Part shown: in pieces, positions 35,160-46,718 of the stretch
How positions within the stretch are numbered: the stretch's first letter is position 1
How the letters are laid out: each line of letters starts with the position of its first letter
DNA from: Orobanche coerulescens
Taxonomy: Eukaryota; Streptophyta; Magnoliopsida; Lamiales; Orobanchaceae
DNA: 64,000 bases
Assembly (NCBI GenBank): GCA_033398695.1
Contig: CM065802.1
Coordinates: 208,277,096-208,341,095 of the forward strand
Direction of reading: 5' to 3'
The notes under the pieces: generated by a model
What the model was told of the DNA's origin: nothing
Databases searched by the model: none
What the model saw: the letters and a program-made list of their open reading frames with translations, nothing else
Program-made: the position numbers and the translations under genes

Positions 35160-36075
35160 CCTACGGCACGGCCTGCTCGGCCGGAAGCTGCCGATCACTA
35201 CCGGCCGTGACTCGGCCAGAAGCTGCCGATCACAGCCGGCCATGACTCGGCGATCTGCGGCTGGGCCCAGATTGCCGGCCATGTCGGCCGGGACGACTCG
35301 ACGGCCGACCCCGAAACCCGAACCTGAATACGAATTGATGATACGGTTACGACGTACTCGCAAATACGAATCTAAGAGCTAAGAGAACACACAATTCCGA
35401 CCACCCGAAGGCTCAGAATTCGACAACGGAAGTAATTACCCAAAACTTTGGGAAATTACGAAAATGGCCCAAAACGTCCGAAAATCACGATACGCGATCG
35501 AAACACCAAACCAAAGCTCGCAACATGAATAATAACATTAAATGAACTTACGAGAAACTCGAAAAACCAGATTTGACGAGATTCGCAAGAATCGAACTCA
35601 AGTGCGGAAAAGTCGCTAAAAAGCTCGGAACTCAGCAAAACGATACCGAAACGAACTCGGATGACAAAAAGTGCAGAATTAATCATTCTCGAAATGACGA
35701 AACGGTCATGAGTGAGTTGACAAAACGGACTCCGGACGAAAAAAGAAATTTACCGAATATCGAAAATTGCGGATATTACAGAAAGATGAACAATACTAAT
35801 CACACGAGGATCCGTATGAGGTCATTGGTATAGTTATAGTTTATTTTCCGCTGTGGTATTCTTTCCCGTTGTACGGGAGTGTGTTGTACTCGACCCCTGC
35901 GTGGGCATGTAATGAGTTTGAGTTGTATGTATTTATTGAAAGACCAAATCGGTCTACTTAGTCATTTTAGCCTTAAAGGCATTGTCGAGTTGTTCTATGT
36001 TGTTACCAGCCTGGTAGATCCTTGAGGAAAGGTTCTACGGCGTGTAATATCCCTGAGCGGATTGGGGGTGTTACA

Positions 36076-38862
36076 GAATGGTATCGGAGCTTAGGTTGTG
36101 GAAACCTAGGCTGTCGGGTCAGTGGTGTCTATTGAGTTTTTGTCTCGTCGGATTTTATCTGACTGAGTCGTGTCGCGACGCGTCGTCTGAGTTGGTTGGT
36201 CGTGATTAGTATCGTGGGCGATCATCATCTTCGTGCGACCTGTGGATGTAACTCTCCCTTCATTGTGTTGTGCCTCGTGTGACACGAGCTATTTTTTTTG
36301 ATTATGAGTTAATTGACGGAATCCTCTTATGGATTTTGATTTCGTGATACGTGATTATTTGACTCCCATTTTTCATTCATATGAGGAGTAGTGTTGCTGT
36401 CTTGTGCATGTTTGACTTTATTTCTTTTATCCGCTGCGTGAGTTCTTCTGTAATGGCTTTCGGTATTTTACCGACTGAGTTTTATTTTGAAAACCGATTC
36501 CCTTAACCGAGTTTGTGGCATTATGGCCTTGATCGTTTTGGCGAAATTCTTATGACGGTATTTAGTATTTTCTAAATGACTTTTATAAGTTTTTGAAATA
36601 ATACCGTCATCACCTTTTTGGCATTTTTGTAAATGGTTTTTAGCCTGGTGGGTTCGTGCGGGGCCACGGCGTGTAATATTCCGGGCTGAACCGGGGTGTA
36701 ATATTTCCGTGTAATTACGAAATTTTGGGCATTCTAGCCCATTGAATTATTTTCGAAAACCTTGAGTATCTTAGAAAATTAAAATTCGAGACGTACTTTT
36801 AAAATGAATTATTTTCTCGTGGTACGTCCAAGGTGTCACAATATATTTCAAAATTCTTCTAACTCGAGGACCAAAATATTTTGAGATATTTTCAAATGTT
36901 TTATAAACACTTTTACTTAGACCCGAGGGTCGGATATTCTGAAAGTCTTTCACTAAGAGAAGGTGTCCTCATTTTTGTTTAAACGCAAGACGATTTTCAA
37001 AGTCTCGATAACAATGTTTGCACTACTTTTTGTAAAGTGATACTCAAGATCAATTGGTGTTTCCAAACTATTTTCAAAAGGTGGTTTTCGTTTTTAAAAC
37101 CTATCATTCCTGTTTGCGGACCGGAAATGCGTGTATGGTTTTCGAACTTTCGTTACGGTGTTAACCCCGAATTGTGATTGAATTGGTGGCATGAGCGTCG
37201 AGTCGTTCGCCACGCATATATTTTGTTAGCCCTTGTGGGAGGTGTGATGACGATCCTTAATGTTGTCATTTCGTGGTGGCTTGCGTGTTAACGCACCTGT
37301 GTGAGCTGTTAAAGCTTGGGTTTGTACGTTTGTGTACATATGTGATTGTTTCATAATGTTTGTAATTATGTGCTGGTTATTGTTCGGGCCGTTGAGGTCG
37401 CCGAACGATACCGTCGTTGCTGTAGTGTTTGTGTGTATTATTTTACGATGATAATCGTTGTATATGATATGTATTATGATTCCTTGTTGTGCTGAGTTGG
37501 CATCTCCGCTATGTTGTTTTGCGACGTTATGCCCCATTGTATCTAGCATTTGTATTTTCGGTATGCCGAGCCGAGGCGTTTCAACCGTGATGTGCCGGGG
37601 CATGCACGTGTAAATTTGTCCTTCTCGTCGGTAACACATTTCAAGTGTGGACTCGAGGGACACCGAATTCAGTTTTGCGAGTTGGCTACCGAGACTTTCA
37701 GAGTTCGCGCTTCAGCACAAGTATCAGAATCGGCTTTGAGAGGCCTTCGAAGGATGTTTCTGTCGGTTGCTTGTTGTGTCGTCACCTTGATTTCGCTGTT
37801 GTGAGTTGCGGGGGCGACCTTCTTTTATAAGAGGTCGAATGTAGTACCCGTGTTGTTTTTAGACTCCTGCATTTTCTCTTTCTCGATTCTATCAACTCGC
37901 TCGTGTTCGTTGATACTTACTGAACTTGTTCTGTATTTCGGTTTCATTGATCGGACGAGGTGTGATCTTGTTTTGGATCAATCTGGTTATCGCGGTAACT
38001 TTCCGAGTTCGGTTCGATTCTTGTGAACCTTGTTCGGAAGTAACATCTTTTGGTTCTACTAGTTCTTTTATTCGAAGTGGACTGGATCTTGAACTTTTGT
38101 ATTTTCGACTCTGTCGACTCGTTTATGTTCGTTGACATTTCTGAGCTTGTCCTGCCCCTTGCTTTTGTTGATCGAACGAGTGTGGTATTATTTCGGAATA
38201 ACTCGTTTGTCGTTGTGACTTTTCTATTTCTATTCCCTTTCCTGTGGATCTTATATGAATGCACATCCTGTTGTTTTCACCGGATCATATATTGTCTCGA
38301 GTCGAGATGTGAACCTTGGGGTTGTTGTTTGAATTTTATTACCCTTCGTATTTCGGACATGATTGTTCGATTTTTGTTGTCTCGATCAGTTGTTTGTTCG
38401 GTTTTGTTCTCGTTTCGTGATTGTTGAGCATTCAGGCTCCTTCCTAATTCCCTTAAGTTCGGGAAATTAGTCTCGTTTTCGATCTTCCAACCCTTGAGCG
38501 GTGGAATTCCGTATTTGTTCAGCGATTGGCTCGCGTTTTGATTGATGTACCGTTGGGTTGGTCAATCGTATTGATTTTCGTTCGTTGTGTTTTGTGATTG
38601 TTTGGATGATTGACTTGATTGTATTATCCATTTGATGACGCTTGTCACTTGTTGGTTCTATTATATCCCTAACGGCGACGTTGTGTTGGTCGTCGTGGAG
38701 CGTGTTTTCACACAGTATATTCCGTTGCGTTGTTTGTAACGTTTCGCCGTTTGGCATTAGTCACGCGTTTCTTGCGTATCTCATTGAGTTTTCCTGGCGG
38801 GATAGTGCTTCTCCCTACTTGTTTTAAGTTTCGGGACGAAACTTCTTTTAAGGAGGGTAGAA
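36076..38862 (+). other. Block C interior, essentially non-coding
   Basis: Begins with a tRNA-Met primer site and ends with the AAGTTTCGGGACGAAACTT hairpin (38827-38845) and purine tract AAGGAGGGTAGAA. The only coding trace is a gag zinc-knuckle remnant near 37640-37690 (FKCGLEGHRIQFC, first Cys lost). An LTR-end-like sequence (GGGTGTAATATTTCCG) lies near 36693. Consistent with a LARD-like non-autonomous element. Confidence 0.6.
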
Positions 38863-41572
38863 TGTAATATCCACAATTTTCGATTTTCGATAAATTTCTT
38901 TTTCGGCGGAAGTCCGTTTTGACGACTCGCTCATGACCGTTTCGTCATTCCGAGAATGATTAATTCTACACTTTTTGACATCCGAGTTCGTTTCGGTGTC
39001 GTTTTGTTGAGTTCCGTGCTTTTTAGCGACTTTTCCGCACTTGAGTTCGATTCTTGCGAATCTCGGTCGGCTATTGTTTGAGTTTCCGTAAGTTCGTTTA
39101 ACTTTGTTATACGTGTTGTGAACTTCGGTTTGGTTATTCGATCACGTATCGTGGTTTCCGGGCGTTTTGGGCCATTTTCGTAATTTCCCAAAGTTTGGGG
39201 TAATTACTTTCCGTTGTCGAATTTCGAGCCTTCGGGTGGTCGGAATCGTGTGTTCTCTTAGTGCTCGGATTCGTCTTTGCGATTACTTCGTAACCGTATC
39301 TTGATTCGTATTCGGGTTCGAGTTTCGGTCGTTCGGGCCGTCGGAATTGGTCGGCGAGTCATGGCGGGCATGCTCGGGCGGGCCGATCTGGCGAGTAACG
39401 TGCGTTAGTGCTCTGCCGTTACGTGCGTAAGGGCGGTTACGCACGTAAGGCCACGGCGGTAACGTCGTAGGCGGCCGTGATTTTAGGCGATGACTCGGTT
39501 ACGTCGTAACCATGGCGATTACGTCGTAACCGGCCGTGATCGGCTTTATTTAAGGCCTCATGACGTTTTTTCACCCATTCTCTCACTCTTTCTCTTCTCT
39601 TCCGCGGATGGAGGCGTGGGAATCTTGGAGCAATGTTGTTATACATTTAATCCATAAAGATTTGAGGCTCATATCATCAAGCATCCCTCCTATAACATCC
39701 TCCGATCTACCGAATCAGGTCAGATTTCCTAGAAATCTAATTTTGGGGATTTTGGGTATTTTGGTTGTTTTCATCCGATTAATCCGATTTAACTTGGTAT
39801 TATGATAGATTGATGATTATTAAGATGTATTACATCTTTTCCCTTGTTATTCCATGGTTGGATCGTATCGATTCGTTGTTTTGGTCGAGTTCTTGATCGA
39901 CGCCTTGAAGGTGTCCGGTAAAATGTCATAGAGGGGTTTTCGGGCGTTCTACGATTATTCTTCCTCGTATGATCGATGATTTAGTGATTATATGTTGTTA
40001 GGGTCGAATTCTTGCGAAGAACTCGAGTCGGAACCCTTCCGTTCGTCGTTTTCTTCAAGCTTTTCGATCGTGGGCGTATTCTTTGTCTTCGCCGGAGAAT
40101 TGTAGGTGTTCGAGGTGTCCCGACTGAGCCGTGTTCGTATGAGTGTCCGGTGTCGATTATCGAGGCAAGTATCTTGCCCATACATTACGTGTTTTGTGGA
40201 TATTATGGTTGTTAATCGTCGATATGTGCTAAATAAATATTAATAACCATTTTTCAAAAGAATCGGAATATTTACCATCATGCTTTTTGTAAAGGTGACC
40301 CATGTGTGTCGGGAATTAATGTTCTTAGTTGAATATGTGAGCTAGTGTCGAGTATAGAATCACCTTACTTTCTTGTGATGTCATTGCGTATGATTATGTT
40401 GTTGGTAAATGTAAAGTGTAATTCTTTTGTCAAATTATGTGCTTGGAGTCACGTGTTTATGGATGAATATGTGAGTTTGTGTGATATTAGTTGTGTCGTT
40501 CGGTGCTGTTGAAATCTTGTGCTTCCTTGTGAATCGCATCATTACTTGGTCGTGAGTATATGTTGGATGAATGGCCATTCTAGTAAGGTACCTCGACTAT
40601 ATATCTTGTGATTGACCTTCGAGGCTTGTGGTTTGCAACCGTGATTTTGGAACGTGTGTGTGTGTTGTTCCTTCCACCGGAGTGTCCGACGGGATGTCCG
40701 GGGTCGATACTAAGGTACGGCCACGGAAGTGGACTTGGGTGCGTGTGTGGATGAACTTCCACCGGGTGTCCGACGGGATGTCCGGGGTCGATACTAAGGG
40801 TACGGCCGCGAAGTGGTTTCCACCGGAGTGTCCGACGGGATGTCCGGGGTCGATACTAAAGTACGGCCGCGGGTTACGATTGTGGTTTTCATCTTGAGGA
40901 TGACGTTGATGTTTTCGTTAATTGTGATATTGTCCGGAGTATCACAATGCTTTGTGCTTGGGGTCGAGAGACATTATATATCGAGTCTTGGTGCTTGGCT
41001 AGAATGGCATAGGAATAATGTGTTATGTGTAATGTGTCCTTGTAAGTGAATTGAAGTGGATGATCGGGTCGTAGACCCTGTGTTTTGTGACCGGAATGGT
41101 TGGGTCGTGGACCCCGTGTTTTGTTAAATGGACTTGTATTTTGAAAAATGAACTTTGGGGCTGTGACCCTAAATGGCTTTCGAGGAATTAAGAGCATTTT
41201 CAATTTTTGATGTTTTCAAAAATCCCGAGATTTGGAAATGTTTTCAAAATGCTTACTTGCTTCATTTCTGCTTTCAAGACTTGAACTATTTTTAACTAAA
41301 TACACCTCGGGAAGTCTTTCGTTGTATTCTCGGAATGTGTTGTGTATGGCTCGTATTTGCACTTTATACTTGCACTAGCGAAACAGTGGAGTTTTGCTAA
41401 CCCCCGAGTAATCGGGGGGTGGATATCTGTATTGTGTCCAGGTACATGCAGGTTTTCGGGAGCAAGACACAGGATCGGCACGAGGGATGATGAAAGACGA
41501 ATGATACTAATCACACGAAGGCCAGTTTTGGGTTAAGTTAGTCGAAGTCCATTGTATTGTCTTTTCCGCTGT
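38863..41572 (+). repeat. Block C right LTR, 5' and middle part
   Basis: The first 450 bp are almost identical to 30243-30700. TTACG array and TTTATTTAAGG box (39544-39555) follow. At 40671-40870 three copies of a GTCCGACGGGATGTCCGGGGTCG unit occur that the left LTR lacks. Confidence 0.8.
39396..39555 (+). promoter_or_regulatory. U3 TTACGTnCGTAA array and TATA box, block C right LTR
   Basis: Sites at 39396, 39419, 39437, 39460, 39499 and 39519 (two steps of 23 bp, one of 20), then TTTATTTAAGG. Confidence 0.6.
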
Positions 41573-42816
41573 CTTATTATTGGTTACGGGTATTTGAGTG
41601 ATAGCTGAGACCCCGTTACCGAACGATATTCGTATCTCAAATTCTTTCAACTCACTTTCAAATGTTTGTCTTGATTTGGTCCGCGATTCGTGTTTTTGAA
41701 AGCTTGTTTCAAATTCTTTTTAAAGCGTGGGTATCAGGGTTAATTAACCAAGGAGGTTTGACGAAATCTCCGAGGGTTAATTAATCGGGGGTCTTGAGCA
41801 GGATATGTCGAATGAGAGATTGTGCCTTTGATTGTATTGTGGTGCCATTCTGTGTATTGGGTCGAGGACCCTGTGGAATGTTGAGATGATTGAATTCGTG
41901 ATGATGTTATTTGGATTGGGTTTAGAACCCTGTGAGATGTTGTAATGATCTCGTTTGTGTTGGTGTTCTATAAACTAGGTCGAGAACCCCGAATAAATTG
42001 ACTTGGTTTTCGTGTAATCGTTTTCCATATGTTGGGTCAAGGACCGAGAGCTTTGAAATTATTTCCAATAGCATTCCCATTCGATTTTAAATACACCTAG
42101 ACGGCCCGAGTCAATAATAATGTTTGCAAACTATCTTATCAAAATACTTTTCCTTTTTACAAAAGGGATCTTCCTGACTCCTTGGGCTCGTTTAAAGTTT
42201 CATGAATGTTATTTTCCGTAAGGAGAATATGACTATGTGATACCTTTCACCTTGTGTATGCGAGTGTTATTCTGTGCTGACTGTGGGAATGTATGGTTTG
42301 TGTTAAGGCTTCACGGCGCTTGAATTTTTGTCTTATTCTTGTTCGTATATCTTGTATATTATGTACTTGCACTAGCAAAATTCCGTTGCTAACCCGAGTT
42401 TTCGGGGTGGAGTGCTGTTATGCGCTCAGGTTTTGGCAGCTCGGGAGCAGTCACGGGATTGGCTTGGGAGGAGATGGAAGATGACGATGCTAACCATACC
42501 AGAGTCAGAGTCTTTTCTTTTGTTTCATTTTGGTCGGTATTTTCCTTGTCGTTTGAGTATTCACCCTTGCATGGGTGTAGTTATCAATTTTTAAATTGAG
42601 TTGTCATTCTTTTCTGTGTTCAAGTTTATTGTTGTCATTGTTGTATGAATGTCGTTAGTTTATGAATTGGTTTATGACCTTGTCGGTCTGCTTTGTATTA
42701 AATTTTGACCCCGGTCGGTCAATCTTTGAGTAGTCGTTTGGAGTTTAGCCTGGTGGATCCTTGTGATAAGGGTCTACGGCGTGTGACATTCCCGGTCGTA
42801 TTCTGGGGATGTTACA
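41573..42816 (+). repeat. Chimeric 3' portion of a second LTR
   Basis: At about 41573 the sequence jumps back to the LTR position seen at 32136 (TTATTGGTTACGGGTATTTGAGTG) and runs to a GATGTTACA end at 42816. About 1.2 kb of LTR is therefore present twice in a row, from different copies, with CTTATT microhomology at the join. Confidence 0.75.
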
Positions 42817-43798
42817 CGGCACATGCTACTTGGGGCGGAGCAGATCGTTGGCTTCAGGATGTCATCAAGATGCATCCTCCTCAGTTTTCGGGGGCTTCAG
42901 ATCCGATTGGTTGGGAGGGTGGATCAAGGAGATATCCAATGTCTTTGTTGCCACCAACTGTCCTGAGGATCGTAAGGTCCCTATTGCCCAATACTTTCTC
43001 ACTGGGGACGCTACTGACTGGTGGGAGGCTATTGAGCCTAAGGACCATGTTGCTTCATGGGTCGAGTTCAAAGACCTGATGGAGACCGAATATTGCTCGT
43101 GGCTAGTTAAACAGGCTCAAGTCCATACTTTTTATGATGCTCAGCCTCGGGATATTCCTGTTTCTCAAGCTATTGCTGAATACAACCGGGAGTTGGGCTT
43201 CGTGAAGGCCCAAGTTAGAGAGGAGAGGGATAAGATTTTCCACTTTTCCAGATAGAAGAAACTAAAGATTCGTGACTACATGTCTGGGCTCGCTTGCACC
43301 ACCTTGAAGGATTATCAGAGTAGAGCTCTTGCATATGATATGTCTTTGACGGCTAGTGAGGCGATTCGTGAGAGTAAGAAATAGAAGTCCGTCGGAAATT
43401 TTTTGGGCCACAAGGGTGGAGGTCAGCAGAAATCTCAGTCTGCTAACTTTCCCACTGGTGGTGGTCTACCTCGTTCTACTAGGGGTTTCCTCGGGGCTTC
43501 CAGTACTCCATCCCGTGATGTGAAGTGTTTTAACTATGGCCGACCAGGCCACATCAGTCGAGCTTGTCCGAGTCCTTTGCTGACGTGTAATCAGTGTGGC
43601 CAGCCGGGCCACAAGGCTGCTTTCTGTGCTGAGAAAGAGAGAACTATTGGCTCATTTCCATCGCCTAGGGAACCGAGCATGAACCAAGGGTCGTTTGCTT
43701 CTTAGTCTCCGCCGAGTGCCAGTCGAGGGAGAGGTCGGGGTCAGCCCGCTAGAGGGGGAGCTTCCAGTGTCGGCTCCGCCTATCCGCGTGTTTATGAG
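42817..43798 (+). pseudogene. Element D gag, main part
   Basis: Frames read RWLQDVIKMHP, ATNCPEDRKVPIAQYFLTGDATDWWEA, LMETEYCSW and DYMSGLACTTLKDYQSRALAYDMSL, then two zinc knuckles. The first is altered (CFNYGRPGHISRAC, Cys to Tyr), the second intact (CNQCGQPGHKAAFC). TAG stops at about 43254, 43383 and 43703 sit where B has Gln. A frameshift lies near 42930. Confidence 0.85.
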
Positions 43799-44254
43799 AT
43801 GATGAGGGCCGATGATCCAGCCACCACCATGGCCACAAGTACCGTTCATATTCAGTCTCATCCTATCAGTGTGCTTTTTGAGTCGGGTGCTACGCATTCA
43901 TTCATCTCTCTAGAGTGTATGTGCCGTTTGAGTCTCGACTGTTTGACGCCTTGTGAGCCTTTCATCGTTAAGCTTCCTAGCGGTGATAGGATCGTTGGTG
44001 ATCAGGAGGTCCGAGACTGTCCGGTGTTTATTTGTGAGAGGGCTTGGCCCTCTAATCTTATTATTGTGATTATTGAGCGGCATGATTCAATCATGAACTA
44101 CCGCACGAAAATCATGACCATGTTAGCCGAGGACGGCACCGAGCACTCTTTCGCGGGGCGAAAGAGGGGAAACCAGAAGTTCGTGATTAACGCCTTGAAG
44201 GCGATGAGACTCCTGCGGAAGGGGTGTACTGGTTACTGGTGTTACGCCTTGTAG
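43799..44254 (+). pseudogene. Element D aspartic protease
   Basis: Matches A and B proteases (HIQSHPISVLFESGATHSF, PFIVKLPSGDRIVGDQE, IMTMLAEDGTEHSFAGRKRG). The catalytic DSG is ESG here. A stop follows YWCYAL. Confidence 0.85.
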
Positions 44255-45133
44255 GTGGAGGATGGTGGGGTCGTGTTTTCATCGATCCCAGTCGTCAGTG
44301 AGTTCCCTGATGTCTTTCTTGACGAGTTACCGGGGTTACCACCAGACCGTGAGGTTGAGTTCGCTATTGAGTTAGAGCCGGGTGCGACTCCAATTTCAAA
44401 GGCGCCGTATCGCATGGCACCTTCAGATATGACTGAGTTGAAGAAGCAGTTGAGTGAGCTTCTTGAGTCAGAGTATATTCGACCGAGCACTTCACCTTGG
44501 GGCGCACCGGTTCTGCTTGTGTGGAAGAAGGATGGCTCACTGCGTTTATGTATCGACTACCGCGAGCTAAACAAGGTGACCATTAAGAACAAGTATCTCT
44601 TGCCGATGATTGATGCCTTGTTTGATCAGTTGTAGGGAGCTGCGGTATTCTCGAAGATCAACTTGAGATCGGGGTTCTATCAGCTTCGGGTCAAGGAGTC
44701 CGATGTTCCGAAAACACCTTTTTGGACGAGATACGGACATTATGAGTTTGTGGTTATGCCCCTTGGGCTAACCAACGCGTCGGCAGTGTTCATGCAGTTG
44801 ATGAACAAAGTTTTCATAGAGTATTTGGATAAGTGTGTCGTCGTCTTCATTGACGATATCTTTATCTATTCGAGGAATGAGGATGAGCATGCGCATCATC
44901 TGCGTGTGGTGTTAGACATTTTGAGGACCGAGCGACTCTATGCGAAGTTCTCGAAATGTGAGTTCTGGCTGAAATAGGTGATGTTTCTGGGTCACGTGAT
45001 TTCAGCCGAGGGGGTCCGTGTAGATCCACAGAAGATTGAGGCAGTGTTGGATTGGGCACCGCCTAAGAATGTGAAGGAGGTCCGTAGTTTCTTTGGTTTG
45101 GCTGGCTACTATCGTAGGTTCGTCGAGGGGTTC
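44255..45133 (+). pseudogene. Element D reverse transcriptase, interrupted
   Basis: RT start ([20 protein letters not shown]), [37 protein letters not shown] and the FIDDIFIYS catalytic box. TAG stops at about 44633 and 44975 replace expected Gln and Glu codons. The frame is cut after FVEGF by the CACTA MITE and resumes for six codons at 45986. Confidence 0.88.
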
Positions 45134-45982
45134 CACTACAAAAAAAAACAGTTTTTACCGACGCCATTTACCGACGCCAGCACCGCCGTTGTTAAACTTA
45201 TAATTTACCGACGCCCGTACCGCCGTTGTTAAACTTATAATTTACCGACGCCATTTACCGACGCCCGATTTACCGACGCCATTGCCGACGACCGGCTCGC
45301 AGACTTATTTTTTTACAATTACCGACGCCATTTTGGCGTTGGTAAATTTTTTTTTTTTTTTTTTAAATTTACCGACGCCGTTTACGCCATTACCGACGCC
45401 ATTACCGACGCCATTTTGGCGTTGGTAAATTTTTTTTTTTTTTTAATTTACCGACGCCGTTTACGCCATTACCGACGCCATTTCGGCGTCGGTAATTTTT
45501 TAACACATTCCCACATCGAAAAAACATCAATGTTTTTGGTGGTTTATAAACCAAAATCCTTCTCAACCATTTGAAATTGAATGGAGCCCGAACCTGATCC
45601 GCCCGGACCCGCACCCGACCCGGACCCGACTGGACTGGCCGAACCCACCCTTTGAGCCGGACCTAACCCGCTGAGCCCCTTTGAGTCCCGACTGACTTTT
45701 TAATTTTTTTAATTTAACGACGCCAAAAATGGCGTCGGTAAATGGCGTAAACGGCGTCGGTAAATTAAAAAAAAAAAATTACCAACGCCAAAATGGCGTC
45801 GGTAATGGCGTCGGTAAATGGCGTCGGTAATGGCGTAAATGGCGTCGGTAAAAAATTACCGTCGAGCGTTTTTCCAACGGCGGGTTGCCGTCGGTAATGG
45901 CGTCGGTAAATTTTTTACCAACGCCATTTTCTGTTTTACCAACGCCATTTTGGCGTCGGTAAAAACTGTTTTTTTTGTAGTG
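45134..45982. mobile_element. CACTA-type MITE, 849 bp
   Basis: Inverted ends start CACTACAAAAAA and continue through CAGTTTTTACCGACGCC for about 30 bp. The TSD is TTC (45131-45133, 45983-45985), and removal restores the RT frame. Subterminal regions carry many ACCGACGCCA units, with GGCGTCGGTA in the other half. The middle (45495-45720) has a different, partly GC-rich sequence with CCCGGACCCGAC repeats. No transposase. Confidence 0.9.
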
Positions 45983-45985
45983 TTC

Positions 45986-46718
45986 TCGAAACTGGCTAAC
46001 AATTTTTTATTATATATATTCCAGATTATTTAAATTCTTAATTCTTAATCTGTTTTTTTTAGATTTTTAGATTTTTTATGAAAAGTGAATTTTTTTAATA
46101 AAACTAGCACGTTTTACTTTTTAAAATAAAATAAATAATTCATATTTTTATTTAGTATGGAAAATAATATTCCAATTTTAGTTTTTAAATAAAAAATAGT
46201 TTATAAAAATATTCCAGATTTCTTTCTAAATTTTTTTTATTTTCGAATTTAAATTAAAAATTTTGATTTAATATTAATATTCCATAATTACAAAAATATT
46301 ACCTTAAAGTCTGATTTTTTTATTTTCCAGATTTTTTTAAAATGAAAATAAGTAAGTTCCGATTTTATACTTTTTCAGATTTTTTAGATTTTTATATATT
46401 TTTGGACTTTTTATTTTTTATTATTTTATTTTTACGAAAATGAACTGTAGTTTTTTTATTATTATTACTTATATTTTTAAATTTATTATTATAATTTTTC
46501 ATTATTTTTCAGAATTTTTTTATGAACATAAAAAGAAAATAAATTCTACTACTAACTATTATTTATACTAACACAATCTAAAACGAATATTGAAAAGACA
46601 GATAATAATAATAAAGAAAAGCAGTAAAATAAATAACTAGTAGAAGAATTTAACTAACTTGGTGATGACAGTCTTCTTGTACTTCGTTTGTGCCTCCCAG
46701 GAAATGGCGTCAAAAACT
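45986..46718 (-). other. D/E4 junction and AT-rich E4 leader with primer site
   Basis: After the last RT codons (to about 46003) the sequence becomes very AT-rich with TTTTTAGATTTTT repeats and no gene; this is the E4 leader on the minus strand. The degenerate primer site TGACGCCATTTCCTGGGA (46695-46712) resembles the Asp site of E5 and lies six bases from the 5' LTR. Confidence 0.65.

Larger units (their letters stand above)
32921..35780 (-). mobile_element. H: solo LTR in block C
   Basis: Starts TGTAACACCCCC and ends GGATATTACA, between perfect GAAAG duplications (32916-32920 and 35781-35785). It is 2860 bp, opposite in orientation to its host LTR but of the same family: its first 150 bp and the region after the TATA box align closely with block C LTRs. 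The segment just upstream of the TATA box differs, carrying TGTGCCGCGGC sites. Confidence 0.92.
30243..36075 (+). repeat. Block C left LTR (split by H)
   Basis: Starts TGTAATATCCACAATTTTCG and ends GGGGGTGTTACA; about 2.97 kb without H. A TTACGTCGTAA array precedes the TATTTAAGG box at 30931-30940. The 31930-32140 part holds diverged GCGCGCAAGG/GGTG(A)ACGCC repeats. Confidence 0.82.
30243..42816 (+). mobile_element. C: block of Tekay-type LTRs with non-coding interior, recombinant
   Basis: Left LTR 30243-36075 (split by solo LTR H), primer site TGGTATCGGAGC at about 36079, a 2.8-kb interior without long ORFs, hairpin plus purine tract, then right LTR from 38863. Flanks do not match as a TSD (GTGGG versus CGGCA), the two LTRs are clearly diverged past the first 450 bp, and the right LTR is chimeric. 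It is best read as a product of recombination between related elements. Confidence 0.7.
27396..46003 (+). mobile_element. D: truncated Tekay-type Gypsy element (span includes nested insertions)
   Basis: A + strand 5' LTR (to 29937), initiator-Met primer site, gag start (30177), then block C, then gag, protease and RT (42817-45133), the CACTA MITE, and the last RT codons (45986-46003). RNase H, integrase and the 3' LTR are missing. The LTR start also appears truncated, so no TSD can be seen. LTR repeats and proteins match B best. Confidence 0.8.
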
